From contig CAJOLS010000008.1 of assembly GCA_905235535.1 (NCBI GenBank), positions 1-48,218 on the forward strand: a stretch of DNA of 48,218 nucleotides, read 5' to 3'. Positions 25,116 through 34,662 of the stretch are shown here, piece after piece. Position numbers and translations under genes: made by a program. The notes beneath the pieces were generated by a model. That model had not been told where the DNA came from and did no database searches. It saw only the letters and a list, made by a program, of their open reading frames with translations. This DNA is from an uncultured Bacteroidales bacterium (GTDB lineage Bacteria; Bacteroidota; Bacteroidia; Bacteroidales; UBA932). The first letter of the stretch is position 1. Every line of letters begins with the position of its first letter.

Positions 25116-27500
25116 ATGATAAAAAGAACTACTCTGCTGGCAGCCCTGCTGCTTGTTTCCTGCCTGGGAGCCCTGGCCAACCCCATCCACCAGGTAAAAC
25201 TGGCCGACGGCACCACCGTGGGCATTGAAGTATGTGCCGATGGCATTTTCCACGTACAGATTTCTCCCGGCGGCACCTTCTCAGAAACCCTGATGACCCG
25301 TTACGGCATCACCCGCAGCGACTGGCCGGAAGTGGACTACACCCTGGAGCAGCAGGCCGGAGCCCATGTCTTCCAGAGCGCCAAAGCCTGCCTCACCCTT
25401 TCCCAGGAGGGCGTTATCACCCTCAAGGACGCGGAAGGGAAGACCATCGTCCGCCAAATCTGCTTCCTGAGGCCGGGAAGCGCCCCGGTAAAGGTTTTGG
25501 CCGATGCCGTGAACCAGAAATTCGCAGACCTCTTCGTGCCCGTGAACAACGGCATCATCGGAGACGATGAGGGCAAGCTTTCGGGAGGCGCCCGGCTGGA
25601 CGCCGGAAACCCCGAAGTGGCCAGCGGCCTCTCCCTGACCATGGAAGACGGAGAGCGTTTTTACGGAGGCGGCAGCACCTCCCGGGAGCACATCCAGCAC
25701 CGCGGGGAGCTGCTGAGGATGTGGACCACCTACCAGCACACGGAGATTCCCATGCCCTTCATGATGAGCTCCCGCGGCTGGGGCATCTTCAACAACACCT
25801 CCCGCAAATGCCATTTTGACGTAGGGTACACCAACCCGGACGCCTTCAACATTTACAACACCTTCCCCGAGGCCGATTTCTACCTCATGCTGGGAACGGA
25901 CATGCCTTCCATCCTCAACCTCTACACCCAAATCACCGGCCGAAGCTATGTACTTCCCCGCTGGGCGTACGGCTTTGCCTTCGGCCCCAATATGAGGGAA
26001 GACCAGTGGGCCATCCTGAACGACGCCGCGCACTTCCGCGAGATGGGCGTTCCCGTAGATCTTTTCTGGCTGGAGCCTCAGTGGATGGCCAAGCGCTACG
26101 ACTTCTCCACCAAGAAATCCTGGAACTACGACCGTTTCTCCCCGGAGCCGTACTGGGTGCAGGACCAGATGCCCAAGAAATACTATCCCCGCCTGTTTGT
26201 GGGCAAGCTCAACAGCATGGGCATCCGCCTGGGCCTGTGGCTGTGCGAGGAATACGACGCCAGCATCATTGAGGAAGACCTCATTGCCGTGCGCGAAGGA
26301 AGGGACACTTCCGGCCTGGAACACTGGCCGGACCACCTCACCACCTTCATGGACATGGGCGTGGCCGGTTTCAAGCTGGATCCCGCCCGCACCATCGACG
26401 CCCATCCCACCTGGAGCTACCACAACGGCCGGGGAGACGACGAGATGCACAACATCAGCCAGGTGCTCATGCCCAAGCAGATTGCCCAGATGACGCGCCG
26501 CCACACCGGCAAGCGCAGCTGGCACCACTACTGCGGCGGCTGGGCCGGCAGCCAGCACTGGAGCGCCGCCAACAGCGGAGACAACGGCGGCGGAATAGTG
26601 GCCCTCTTCGACCAGCACAACCTGGGCAATTCCGGCTTCATGAACATGAGCTGCGACGTGATGAGCGTCCCCCGCGAGCAGGAAATGCCCGGCCTCCACT
26701 TCGGCGTCTTCCTCCCCTGGCTGCAGGTGAACAGCTGGTTCAGCATGATGCAGCCCTTCTATTACCACGGCGTGGAGAAGGAAATGTACAAGTTCTATAT
26801 CGGCCTGCGCTACTCCTTCATTCCCTATATCTATTCCAATGCCCTGGAAGGCATGCTTACCGGTATGCCCATGGTGCGTTCCATGCCCCTGGAATTCCCC
26901 GAAGACCGCAACTGCGACGACATGGTGTTCCAGTACATGTTTGGCAGGCAGTACTGCGTAAGTGCCTTCTCCAACGACATTTACCTGCCGGCCGGGGAGT
27001 GGATCAACGTGTGGACGGGAGAACTGGTGGAAAGCCGCGGGGAAACCATTTCCCGGGAACTTCCCCACAACCGGGCCGGACAGCTTTTTGTGCGCAACGG
27101 AGCCATCGTCCCCACCCGTCCGGTGGTGGATTTCATTGGCACGGAGCCCCAGAAAGACATTATCCTGAAGGTATATCCCCACGGGAATACCAGCTTTACC
27201 ATGTATGACGACGACGGAGAAAGCTATGCCTACGAAGACGGCGCCGTCTGCTCCACCCTCTTTGAATGCCGGGAAAACGGCAAGAGCATACACGTCACCG
27301 TGAACCCGGTGGAAGGCAGCTACGAAGGCCTGCCGGACAGCCGCAACTACAGCTTTGAGCTGCGCTGCACCTCCAAGCCCCGGAAGGTGAGCCTGAACGG
27401 CACGCCCGTCAAGGACTGGAGCTGGGAGAACAACACCCTTCAGGTGAATGCCGGAGAAACTTCCATCACCCAAACCCTTACGCTTACCGTACAGTTATAA
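25116..27500 (+). CDS. GH31-family glycoside hydrolase
   Basis: RFYGGGSTSREHIQHRGELLRMWTTY...LPRWAYGFAFGPNMREDQWAILNDAAHFREMGVPVDLFWLEPQWM...MGVAGFKLDPARTIDAHP...HYCGGWAGSQHWSAANSGDN...RYSFIPYIYSNALEGMLTGMPMVRSMPLEFPED; C-terminal DUF5110-like region. Confidence 0.88.
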   Translation: MIKRTTLLAALLLVSCLGALANPIHQVKLADGTTVGIEVCADGIFHVQISPGGTFSETLMTRYGITRSDWPEVDYTLEQQAGAHVFQSAKACLTLSQEGVITLKDAEGKTIVRQICFLRPGSAPVKVLADAVNQKFADLFVPVNNGIIGDDEGKLSGGARLDAGNPEVASGLSLTMEDGERFYGGGSTSREHIQHRGELLRMWTTYQHTEIPMPFMMSSRGWGIFNNTSRKCHFDVGYTNPDAFNIYNTFPEADFYLMLGTDMPSILNLYTQITGRSYVLPRWAYGFAFGPNMREDQWAILNDAAHFREMGVPVDLFWLEPQWMAKRYDFSTKKSWNYDRFSPEPYWVQDQMPKKYYPRLFVGKLNSMGIRLGLWLCEEYDASIIEEDLIAVREGRDTSGLEHWPDHLTTFMDMGVAGFKLDPARTIDAHPTWSYHNGRGDDEMHNISQVLMPKQIAQMTRRHTGKRSWHHYCGGWAGSQHWSAANSGDNGGGIVALFDQHNLGNSGFMNMSCDVMSVPREQEMPGLHFGVFLPWLQVNSWFSMMQPFYYHGVEKEMYKFYIGLRYSFIPYIYSNALEGMLTGMPMVRSMPLEFPEDRNCDDMVFQYMFGRQYCVSAFSNDIYLPAGEWINVWTGELVESRGETISRELPHNRAGQLFVRNGAIVPTRPVVDFIGTEPQKDIILKVYPHGNTSFTMYDDDGESYAYEDGAVCSTLFECRENGKSIHVTVNPVEGSYEGLPDSRNYSFELRCTSKPRKVSLNGTPVKDWSWENNTLQVNAGETSITQTLTLTVQL

Positions 27501-29779
27501 TGAAAAAAGCCCTTCTCTTTGCCGCCTTCCTTGCCCTCGCCTCCTGTGCGGCCGGGGACTGGCGGGATGCATCCCTCCCCGCCGGAAAGAGGGCCTCTCT
27601 CCTGCTGAAGGAGATGACGCTGGAAGAAAAAATCGGCCAGATGTGCCAGTACGTGGGTCCCTGCTATGTTCCGCCGGACCAGGGGTCTCCATATAAGAAT
27701 ATAGACGCATCCGACGAGAATCTGGGCAATCCCCAGCTGGCCCGTCGCATCCGGGAAGGAAAGGTGGGGGCGTTCCTGCACGTGCTCACCGGAGAAGAGG
27801 CGCACCAGTTGCAGGTGATGGCCGCCGAATCCCGCCTGGGCATTCCCCTGCTGCTGGGCATTGACGCCATACACGGCAACGGCCTAAGGATGGGCTGCAC
27901 GGTGTATCCCGGTAACATCGGCCTTGCCTCTACCTTCCGTCCGGAACTGATGGAGAAGATTGGGGCCGAAACGGCCGAGGAAATGCGCCAGACCGGCATG
28001 TACTGGACTTTTGCACCCAACCTGGACGTGGCCCGCGACGCCCGCTGGGGCCGCATGGGAGAATGCTTCGGGGAAGACCCCTGGCTGGTGGCCCAGATGG
28101 GAAAATATGAAATCTGGGGCCTGCAGGGCCGGGACGGCAAGTTCTCCGAAGGGAAAGTGCTGGCCTGCGCCAAGCATCTGATTGGCGGCGGAGAACCCGC
28201 CGGAGGCCTCAACGCCGCCCCCATGGACATGAGCGAGCGCAAGATGCGGGAACTGTACCTCCCGCCCTTCGAAGCGGCCGTGAAGGAAGCCGGTGTGGCC
28301 ACGGTAATGACCGCCCACAACGAGCTCAACGGCGTTCCCTGCCACGCCAACAAGTGGCTGGTAGAGGATGTCCTGAGAAAGGAAATGGGCTTCGAGGGCT
28401 TTGTGGTAAGTGACTGGATGGACATCGAGCGCCTGCACAGCATGCACCACCTGGTTCCCAGCGAAGAGGAGGCTTTCCTGGTCTCCGTGGAATCCGGAAT
28501 TGACATGCACATGCAGGGAGACCATTACTTCGAATCTGTACTGCAAGGGGTTCGGAGCGGCCGCATCCCGGAAAAGCGGATTGACGAGGCCGCCCGGAAA
28601 ATCCTTACCGCCAAGTTTGCCCTGGGCCTGTTTGAAGAGCCCGTTCCTCCCCTCCCCACGGAGAGAGGCTTTGCCGGAAATGCCCGGCACAGGCAAACCG
28701 CTCTGGAAGCGGCCCGCGAAAGCATCGTCCTTCTCAAGAACGACGGCATCCTGCCCCTCAAAAACTACGGCCGCATCTTCCTCTGCGGGCCCAATGCCAA
28801 CAGCCAGACCCAGTTGGGAGACTGGGTGGTTCCCCAGGCCGATGAAGACGTAGTCACCGTGTTCGAAGGCCTGCAGGAAGCCTTCCCGGAAGCCCGCATA
28901 GACACCCTTTTCTTCGGAGGGCGCGTGACGGGAGTGGACCAGGCCGGACTGACAAAGGCATCGGCCCTGGCCCGTCTGGCCGACATCAATATCCTCGTCC
29001 TCGGAGACAATTCCCAGCGCTATTCATCCTACGGCCGCACCTGCGGAGAGAACTGCGACCGGGACAACATAGACCTTCCCGGACGTCAGCAGGAGCTGCT
29101 GGAGGCGGTGGCGGCATCGGGCCGTCCCACTATCCTGCTCCTGATGAGCGGCCGCGCCCTGGGTGTGGAATGGGCGGCGGAAAGCCCTTCCGTCCGGGCC
29201 ATCCTCAATGTCTGGGAGCCCGGCCAGATGGGAGGAACGGCCATCGCCGAAATCCTGACGGGGGCCGTGAACCCTTCCGGCAAGCTTCCCGTCACCATTC
29301 CCCGCAACGTGGGCCAGATCCAGTGCGTGTACAACCACAAGCACTCCCAGTATTCCCGCCACTTTGCCCTGGCCGAACAGGGGCCGTTGTACCCCTTTGG
29401 CATGGGCCTCAGCTATACCCGCTTCGAATACGGACAACCGCAGCTTTCCAAGAGCGTGATTAACGCCGGTGAAAGCGTACAGCTCACCGTGGAGCTCACA
29501 AACGCCGGCCCCTGCGACGGCGCAGAGGCCGCGCAGCTCTACATCCGGGACGAATACGGTTCTGTTACCCGTCCCGTGAAAGAGCTGAAGGCCGTGCAGA
29601 AACCTTTCCTGAAGGCCGGGGAAAGCACCACGCTGGTATTTGAGATAACCCCCGCCATGCTGGCCTGCTGGGGGGCAAAAGAAAAATGGGAAGTGGAACC
29701 CGGTGAATTCACCATCATGATTGGTTCCACTTCCGCAGATGAAGATTTGCAAACTGTCTCTCTGACCGTCAATACATGA
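27500..29779 (+). CDS. GH3-family beta-glycosidase, lipoprotein
   Basis: MKKALLFAAFLALASCAAGDWRD; LLLGIDAIHGNGLRMG...TFAPNLDVARDARWGRMGECFGEDPWLVAQMG...GFEGFVVSDWMDIERLHS...SIVLLKNDGILPLKNYGRIFLCGPNANS...C-terminal fibronectin III-like domain. Confidence 0.95.
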   Translation: MKKALLFAAFLALASCAAGDWRDASLPAGKRASLLLKEMTLEEKIGQMCQYVGPCYVPPDQGSPYKNIDASDENLGNPQLARRIREGKVGAFLHVLTGEEAHQLQVMAAESRLGIPLLLGIDAIHGNGLRMGCTVYPGNIGLASTFRPELMEKIGAETAEEMRQTGMYWTFAPNLDVARDARWGRMGECFGEDPWLVAQMGKYEIWGLQGRDGKFSEGKVLACAKHLIGGGEPAGGLNAAPMDMSERKMRELYLPPFEAAVKEAGVATVMTAHNELNGVPCHANKWLVEDVLRKEMGFEGFVVSDWMDIERLHSMHHLVPSEEEAFLVSVESGIDMHMQGDHYFESVLQGVRSGRIPEKRIDEAARKILTAKFALGLFEEPVPPLPTERGFAGNARHRQTALEAARESIVLLKNDGILPLKNYGRIFLCGPNANSQTQLGDWVVPQADEDVVTVFEGLQEAFPEARIDTLFFGGRVTGVDQAGLTKASALARLADINILVLGDNSQRYSSYGRTCGENCDRDNIDLPGRQQELLEAVAASGRPTILLLMSGRALGVEWAAESPSVRAILNVWEPGQMGGTAIAEILTGAVNPSGKLPVTIPRNVGQIQCVYNHKHSQYSRHFALAEQGPLYPFGMGLSYTRFEYGQPQLSKSVINAGESVQLTVELTNAGPCDGAEAAQLYIRDEYGSVTRPVKELKAVQKPFLKAGESTTLVFEITPAMLACWGAKEKWEVEPGEFTIMIGSTSADEDLQTVSLTVNT

Positions 29780-32591
29780 CCACCGGTCCTATGAGGCCGG
29801 CCGGTATGAGCGGCGTATTCCTGCGCAGGATAAAGCGCTGAACCACCCGGTTGTCCGGAAGCGTCTGCAAGTAATTGCTCATCAGGGTGGTAACCTTCAC
29901 CTCAAGGGTGTTGGCACCCGGTTTCAAAAGCCCGTCCACTTCCAGTACGGCATTCCCGTACCAGTGAAGGCCGGCGGGTTTTCCGTTGATGGCAACCTCG
30001 GCTATATAGCCCACCTTCCCCAGGTTCAGGTAACGGGGCATCTTGCCGGAAGGAAGGTCCACATCGGCCGTGTAGGTGACTACGCCCATGAAATTCTGGT
30101 AGGCGGGAAGGTCTTTCAGGTCTGAGAGCGTATCCATCACGGCGGGCGGGACATCCGGCACTTCGGGGTTCTGGAAGCTCACCTTCCAGTTTCTCACCTC
30201 TATGCCTCCGGTAGAAACCTGGGGGGCCTTCCATTCGGGAGCCTTGCCGCCCATCTTGTTGAACATGAACACAAAGCTCTCGGAAGGGCCAAAATCAAAG
30301 TGGAGCTTTCCGTCGGCCGGAATCTTCAGGGAATAACGCTTCCCGGTGGCCGGGTCGTACAGCCAGGCCTTGCGGCCACGGGTGACGCTGGCCGGGAAGG
30401 TGATGTCCGTGCTCTTGCCTTCCACACGGCTGGCGTTCACAAAGAGGAAGAAGTTGCTGCCGTCGTCCATCACATAGCGGTTCTGGAGCAGGAAGCGGTC
30501 CGGCTGGGAAAGGGTGAGGGTGTGCGGCAGGGAATACTGCTGCATGATATCTGCATACCACTCCAGGAAGCGGTTGTCCTCGGGTTTGGGCAACAGGACA
30601 AAGCGTCCGGTCTTTTCCAGTTCCTTCACAATCTCTGCCACACGGGCGTTGCGGGCGTCGGCATCGGCCATTCCCACAGACTTCTCCGGATAGGTTTCTA
30701 TGCAAAAGACACGGCCGCCGCCCAGGACAAACTCCCGGATTTTCTCCATGGCTTCCACCGTGGTTCCCCTCACCTCCACGGTGAAGAGCACACTGTATTC
30801 CTTGGGACCGTAGCAAAGTTTTCCATTTTTCACGGTAGCGCCCTCCAGGATGCGTTCAGAGACATAATCGGCCCCGCCGCCGTTCTTGTGAATGGCTTCC
30901 CATACCAGGGAGGTGTAGGGCACATTCAGCTTCACGGGAAAGGGCTCCGTCTGCACGCCCATGGTGGACCAGAGGTCTGCATTGGCGGGGAGGATGGCCA
31001 TGTCCGTGTACATATCGGCATTCCTCACCAGCGCACCCATGCGGGCCCGGTAGTCGTTCAGGAGCTTGAAGTAAGGCCACCAGGTGTTTTTCTCGTTGTA
31101 GTAGCTTCCGTAGCGCACCCAGCCCGGGAAGGGAGCTTCCTTGGGCGAGTAATTGAACCCGTGCCACACGGAATGGGTGATGCCGGAGATGCACGTCATG
31201 TCGGACCCCACTTTCAAGTATTCCAGCGAGGTGGAGAATACATTATAAGTATTGGTCATCTCCTCGGCACTTACCAGGCGCTTCCCCTGCAAGTGGGCGG
31301 CCGACGAAACATACTTGTCAATCATGGTGTAGGCCCTGCCGCGGCGGTAGTCCTGGTCTCCCATTTCCTCTCCCACCACGTGGCGCAGCCAGTTGGTGGT
31401 CCAGGACTCCCCTTCCGGAATGTCCACAGTCATGGAAGTCTCCAGCGGGAAAAATCCGCAGCCATAGGCCTGGGCGCGGGCTTTCACCCCATGTTCGTTG
31501 CACCATTCGCGGTACACCCGGAAGAAGCGCTCTTCCAGCAGCTCGGCCTTGGTGAGTTCGAAATCGTAGCGGGCGCGGTTCACCTGGTCCTGGAACTTTT
31601 CTCCCTTGGCGCAGCCGTAGTTGAAGTTCTCCACTTCTCCCAGGCGGCGCAGCTTGAACATGGTGAAGGGCAGCCAGGGCAGGATGTCATAGCCGCGGCG
31701 GCGGCGGAACTCATAGGCAAAATCGGCCGTCCAGTTGGCTCCCTCCAGTTCCATGCTGTCCACAAAGAACGCGCGAAGATACTGGGACAGGGGGCCGAAA
31801 CGGGCTTCCAGCTTATTGGACATGCCATCCAGGTATTTCCTTACGGCAGCGGCATTCATGTGGTCCAGGATGGGACCGGCGGCGCCCGGGGCGCCGTTGA
31901 TGACACTGGCGAAGGAATTGTACTTGACCATGTAATACACCTGCCATCTGCCCTCCGGAACTTCCATGGTAAGGAGGCCGTCCTTCACCAGGGAGGTAAT
32001 GTCCCGGGCCTCGGAAAGGTCGTTGATGGGGTCCGGCACCAGGAGCACTTTCAACAGCTCCGGGGTGCGGCTGGGATGGGGCGTGGTGGCCTTGGGATCC
32101 AGTTCCTTATATACATGGAAGAGGGACTGGTCGTAGAGGGTGCCCGCCTTGGCCGTGGTGTCGCAGTACGTGAGGATGACGGAAGCCCTTTCCTCGCGGG
32201 GAAGGGATTCGGCCCCGAAAGGCCAGCCGGAACCCACGATGAGGTCGCAGGTCATGCCCAGCTTTTTGGCCTCGTCAAAGGCCACCGCCAGCATGTCAAT
32301 CCATTCGTCGCTGAGCCAGGTGAGCGAAGGAAGCTGCAAATCGTCCACTCCTTCCTTGCCGGGGTATGCCACCGGGTTAATCTCCACACCGGCAATGCCC
32401 GCTTCTTTCAGGAGGTTCAGCTCCCGGCGGATTTCGCTTTCCTGCACCTTGTCTCCGTTCCACCACCAGCGAACATAAGGCCGATAGGCGTCATCGGGGT
32501 TCTGGAAAGCCTCCCAGACTTTCTTGGAGTTGTCACCGAAAAGGGGCAGGCATGCCATTGCAGCAGCCAGGGTAATCAGGATTCTTTTCAT
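29769..32591 (-). CDS. GH106-like (alpha-L-rhamnosidase-type) glycoside hydrolase
   Basis: MKRILITLAAAMACLPLFGDNSKKVWEAFQNPDDAYRPYVRWWWNGDKVQESEIRRELNLLKEAGIAGVEINPVAYPG...GMTCDLIVGSGWPFGAESLPREE...SMELEGANWTADFAYEFRRRRGYDILPWLPFT. Confidence 0.8.
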   Translation of the reverse strand: MKRILITLAAAMACLPLFGDNSKKVWEAFQNPDDAYRPYVRWWWNGDKVQESEIRRELNLLKEAGIAGVEINPVAYPGKEGVDDLQLPSLTWLSDEWIDMLAVAFDEAKKLGMTCDLIVGSGWPFGAESLPREERASVILTYCDTTAKAGTLYDQSLFHVYKELDPKATTPHPSRTPELLKVLLVPDPINDLSEARDITSLVKDGLLTMEVPEGRWQVYYMVKYNSFASVINGAPGAAGPILDHMNAAAVRKYLDGMSNKLEARFGPLSQYLRAFFVDSMELEGANWTADFAYEFRRRRGYDILPWLPFTMFKLRRLGEVENFNYGCAKGEKFQDQVNRARYDFELTKAELLEERFFRVYREWCNEHGVKARAQAYGCGFFPLETSMTVDIPEGESWTTNWLRHVVGEEMGDQDYRRGRAYTMIDKYVSSAAHLQGKRLVSAEEMTNTYNVFSTSLEYLKVGSDMTCISGITHSVWHGFNYSPKEAPFPGWVRYGSYYNEKNTWWPYFKLLNDYRARMGALVRNADMYTDMAILPANADLWSTMGVQTEPFPVKLNVPYTSLVWEAIHKNGGGADYVSERILEGATVKNGKLCYGPKEYSVLFTVEVRGTTVEAMEKIREFVLGGGRVFCIETYPEKSVGMADADARNARVAEIVKELEKTGRFVLLPKPEDNRFLEWYADIMQQYSLPHTLTLSQPDRFLLQNRYVMDDGSNFFLFVNASRVEGKSTDITFPASVTRGRKAWLYDPATGKRYSLKIPADGKLHFDFGPSESFVFMFNKMGGKAPEWKAPQVSTGGIEVRNWKVSFQNPEVPDVPPAVMDTLSDLKDLPAYQNFMGVVTYTADVDLPSGKMPRYLNLGKVGYIAEVAINGKPAGLHWYGNAVLEVDGLLKPGANTLEVKVTTLMSNYLQTLPDNRVVQRFILRRNTPLIPAGLIGPVVMY

Positions 32592-34096
32592 TTTTTGTCC
32601 GTAAAAATATTGGCAAAACCAATGACGAGGTCTATGTCGGAAGGCTTCTCGGTCCAGTTAAAGGACACTTTGTGCTCTCCCGGAGGAAGATCCCAAATCT
32701 GGCAGAGTTCCGTTCCCCTGCCATTTCCGGATGTGGGGAGGAAGACGGTCTTGTAGGGAGCGCCGTCCACCAGGACCTCCACCCGGGCTTTGTAATCCGT
32801 TACGGAATAGTCTTTGGGGAGGACAAAGCGGTAGGAAAAGACCGCCCCGCTGCCTTCGAAACTGAATTCCCCCAGATCGGCCAATGTTTTGTTGATACTC
32901 TGTTTGGCAACGGGCCATAACCCTTCGAAGCTCTGCTCCAGCCGTACGGGTTCCGGGACTTGCGTCCGTATGGTGACGGTGCTGCCCTCCGTGGAGCCAC
33001 CCTGAAGGGCAATGACCTTCAGGGCCTGGTTGAAGCTCATCTGGCAGGCGCGGTTCAGGGAAATGTCCGTGTATTTGAAATCCACATCCGCCACTTCGTA
33101 AAGGGGTGATTTCCAGCGCTCCGGAATCTTGTCAAATCCCAGGACAGTGCCCAGGATGCCGCCGGCCGAAGCCGGATTGCAGTCCGAATCCTGGCCGCAG
33201 CGGGTGGCAATATCAAGGGTGCGGAAGAAATCTCCCTGGCCGTACAGCAGGCCGATGACGATATACGCGCTGTTGATGACCGCGTCTATGTTGAAAGGGG
33301 CATTAAACCCGCCGGGACAGCCGATGTCGTAGCCGTAATGCTCATTGGCCAGCGCCCAGGTTATGTGCCAGTCGTCGGGGTACTGCTTCCACCAGCGGAT
33401 GACGTCACGGATGCACCTGTAGTATTTGCTTTGTTCGGGAATGGTCCTGAGGGCCTCGCTCACGATGTAGGGGATGTCATCGCTGATAAAGGCCAGGGCA
33501 TACATGGCCGCCACGTAAACGCCGCCATACCAGCCGTCTCCATAATTCATGATATGGCCGATACCATCGGTAAAATCCGTTGCGGCATTCACCATGCCCG
33601 GGGCCATGATGCCGGCATAATCGGCCTCAATCTGGAAGTCGATGTCATCGGCATGGGCGTTGTTGCGCCAATGCCCCGACTCGGGAGGCATGATACCCTC
33701 CCGTATGTTGTAGCGGGCCTGCAGGTTGGCGTGCCACAGGGGGTATCCGGCTTCGGCAAAGGCCTTGGCAAAAGATTCCACAGGAGCGTCCAGTCCCTCC
33801 TGTTCAAACACCTCCACGAAGGTGAGGTCCATATAGACGTCGTCGTACAGGCCGGGCGAATGGTCGTACCACCACTTCACGCTATGCTCATTCCAGTCAA
33901 TGGCATATTCGTCGGAGATGAAAGTGGGGAATTTGAATTCCGTCGGCCCTCCATAAGTACAGCCGATGACCTGTCCGGCCCAGGCCCCGCGAATCTTGTC
34001 CATCAGGACGTCCTTATCCAGGGTAACCTGGTTCCGGGGCTGTGCGCAGCCTATGGCAAGCAGCGCACAAAGGACTAATGGGTATCTGTGAAGCAT
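32588..34096 (-). CDS. Exported ADP-ribosylglycohydrolase-fold protein, predicted lipoprotein
   Basis: MLHRYPLVLCALLAIGCAQPRN (lipobox); DKIRGAWAGQVIGCTYGGPTEF, GLYDDVYMDLTFVEVFEQEG, CGQDSDCNPASAGGILGTVLGFDKIPERW (ADP_ribosyl_GH metal-site-like DD and DxD motifs). Confidence 0.85.
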   Translation of the reverse strand: MLHRYPLVLCALLAIGCAQPRNQVTLDKDVLMDKIRGAWAGQVIGCTYGGPTEFKFPTFISDEYAIDWNEHSVKWWYDHSPGLYDDVYMDLTFVEVFEQEGLDAPVESFAKAFAEAGYPLWHANLQARYNIREGIMPPESGHWRNNAHADDIDFQIEADYAGIMAPGMVNAATDFTDGIGHIMNYGDGWYGGVYVAAMYALAFISDDIPYIVSEALRTIPEQSKYYRCIRDVIRWWKQYPDDWHITWALANEHYGYDIGCPGGFNAPFNIDAVINSAYIVIGLLYGQGDFFRTLDIATRCGQDSDCNPASAGGILGTVLGFDKIPERWKSPLYEVADVDFKYTDISLNRACQMSFNQALKVIALQGGSTEGSTVTIRTQVPEPVRLEQSFEGLWPVAKQSINKTLADLGEFSFEGSGAVFSYRFVLPKDYSVTDYKARVEVLVDGAPYKTVFLPTSGNGRGTELCQIWDLPPGEHKVSFNWTEKPSDIDLVIGFANIFTDKK

Positions 34097-34656
34097 CCCG
34101 ATTCGCTGATTTCGCTGTTAACGGCCTCATAGAATTTCCCGGGAGTTGCCGGATTGCGGTACAGCACCTTGTCCAGGACAATTCCCTTGCAGTTTTCGAA
34201 GTAGAAGAGGGTGGGAACGGGCGTATCGCCGCCGATATATCCCTTGGCCTTCTGGTCTTCGTAGCTCTTGAGCACCAAAGGCGCGCGGCCGTCCACCACG
34301 CCGTTGCCCCGGGTTGCATAGATTTTCACGTTCTCCACGCCGATGGCGTTGAAAATGGCCTTCTGACCCTTGTAGTCGTGGATATTGTCCGACCCGATGA
34401 TGTCGGCGGCGGCATCCAGGCGGATATTCACGCCGCTTTTCAGATAGACGGCGCCCGTCACATAGCGGCCCACGCAGAAAGTGAGGGTGCCGCCTCCCTT
34501 TTCGGCAATGATATCGATGGCCTTCTGGATGCTGGTGGTATTGTCGATGATGCCGTTGCTCTTGATGCCGAAATGGGATGCCTGATATTCCTTATCCTGT
34601 GCAAAAGCGCCGATGGAAACGAGCGCGGCAAGGATGGTTATAATAATCTTTTTCAT
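34075..34656 (-). CDS. Short right-handed beta-helix protein (N-terminal GH28/pectate-lyase-like region), possibly truncated
   Basis: MKKIIITILAALVSIGAFAQDKEYQASHFGIKSNGIIDNTTSIQKAIDIIAEKGGGTLTFCVGRYVTGAVYLKSGVNIRLDAAADIIGS; only 193 aa; 3' end overlaps the next gene by 22 nt. Confidence 0.75.
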   Translation of the reverse strand: MKKIIITILAALVSIGAFAQDKEYQASHFGIKSNGIIDNTTSIQKAIDIIAEKGGGTLTFCVGRYVTGAVYLKSGVNIRLDAAADIIGSDNIHDYKGQKAIFNAIGVENVKIYATRGNGVVDGRAPLVLKSYEDQKAKGYIGGDTPVPTLFYFENCKGIVLDKVLYRNPATPGKFYEAVNSEISESGCFTDTH

Positions 34657-34662
34657 ATCCGC

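Noticed and set aside
25281-27473. 730-aa minus-strand ORF opposite GH31
   Set aside because: Antisense shadow ORF; no motif support.
30300-32756. 818-aa plus-strand ORF opposite the GH106-like gene
   Set aside because: Antisense shadow ORF; the minus strand encodes a recognisable exported hydrolase.
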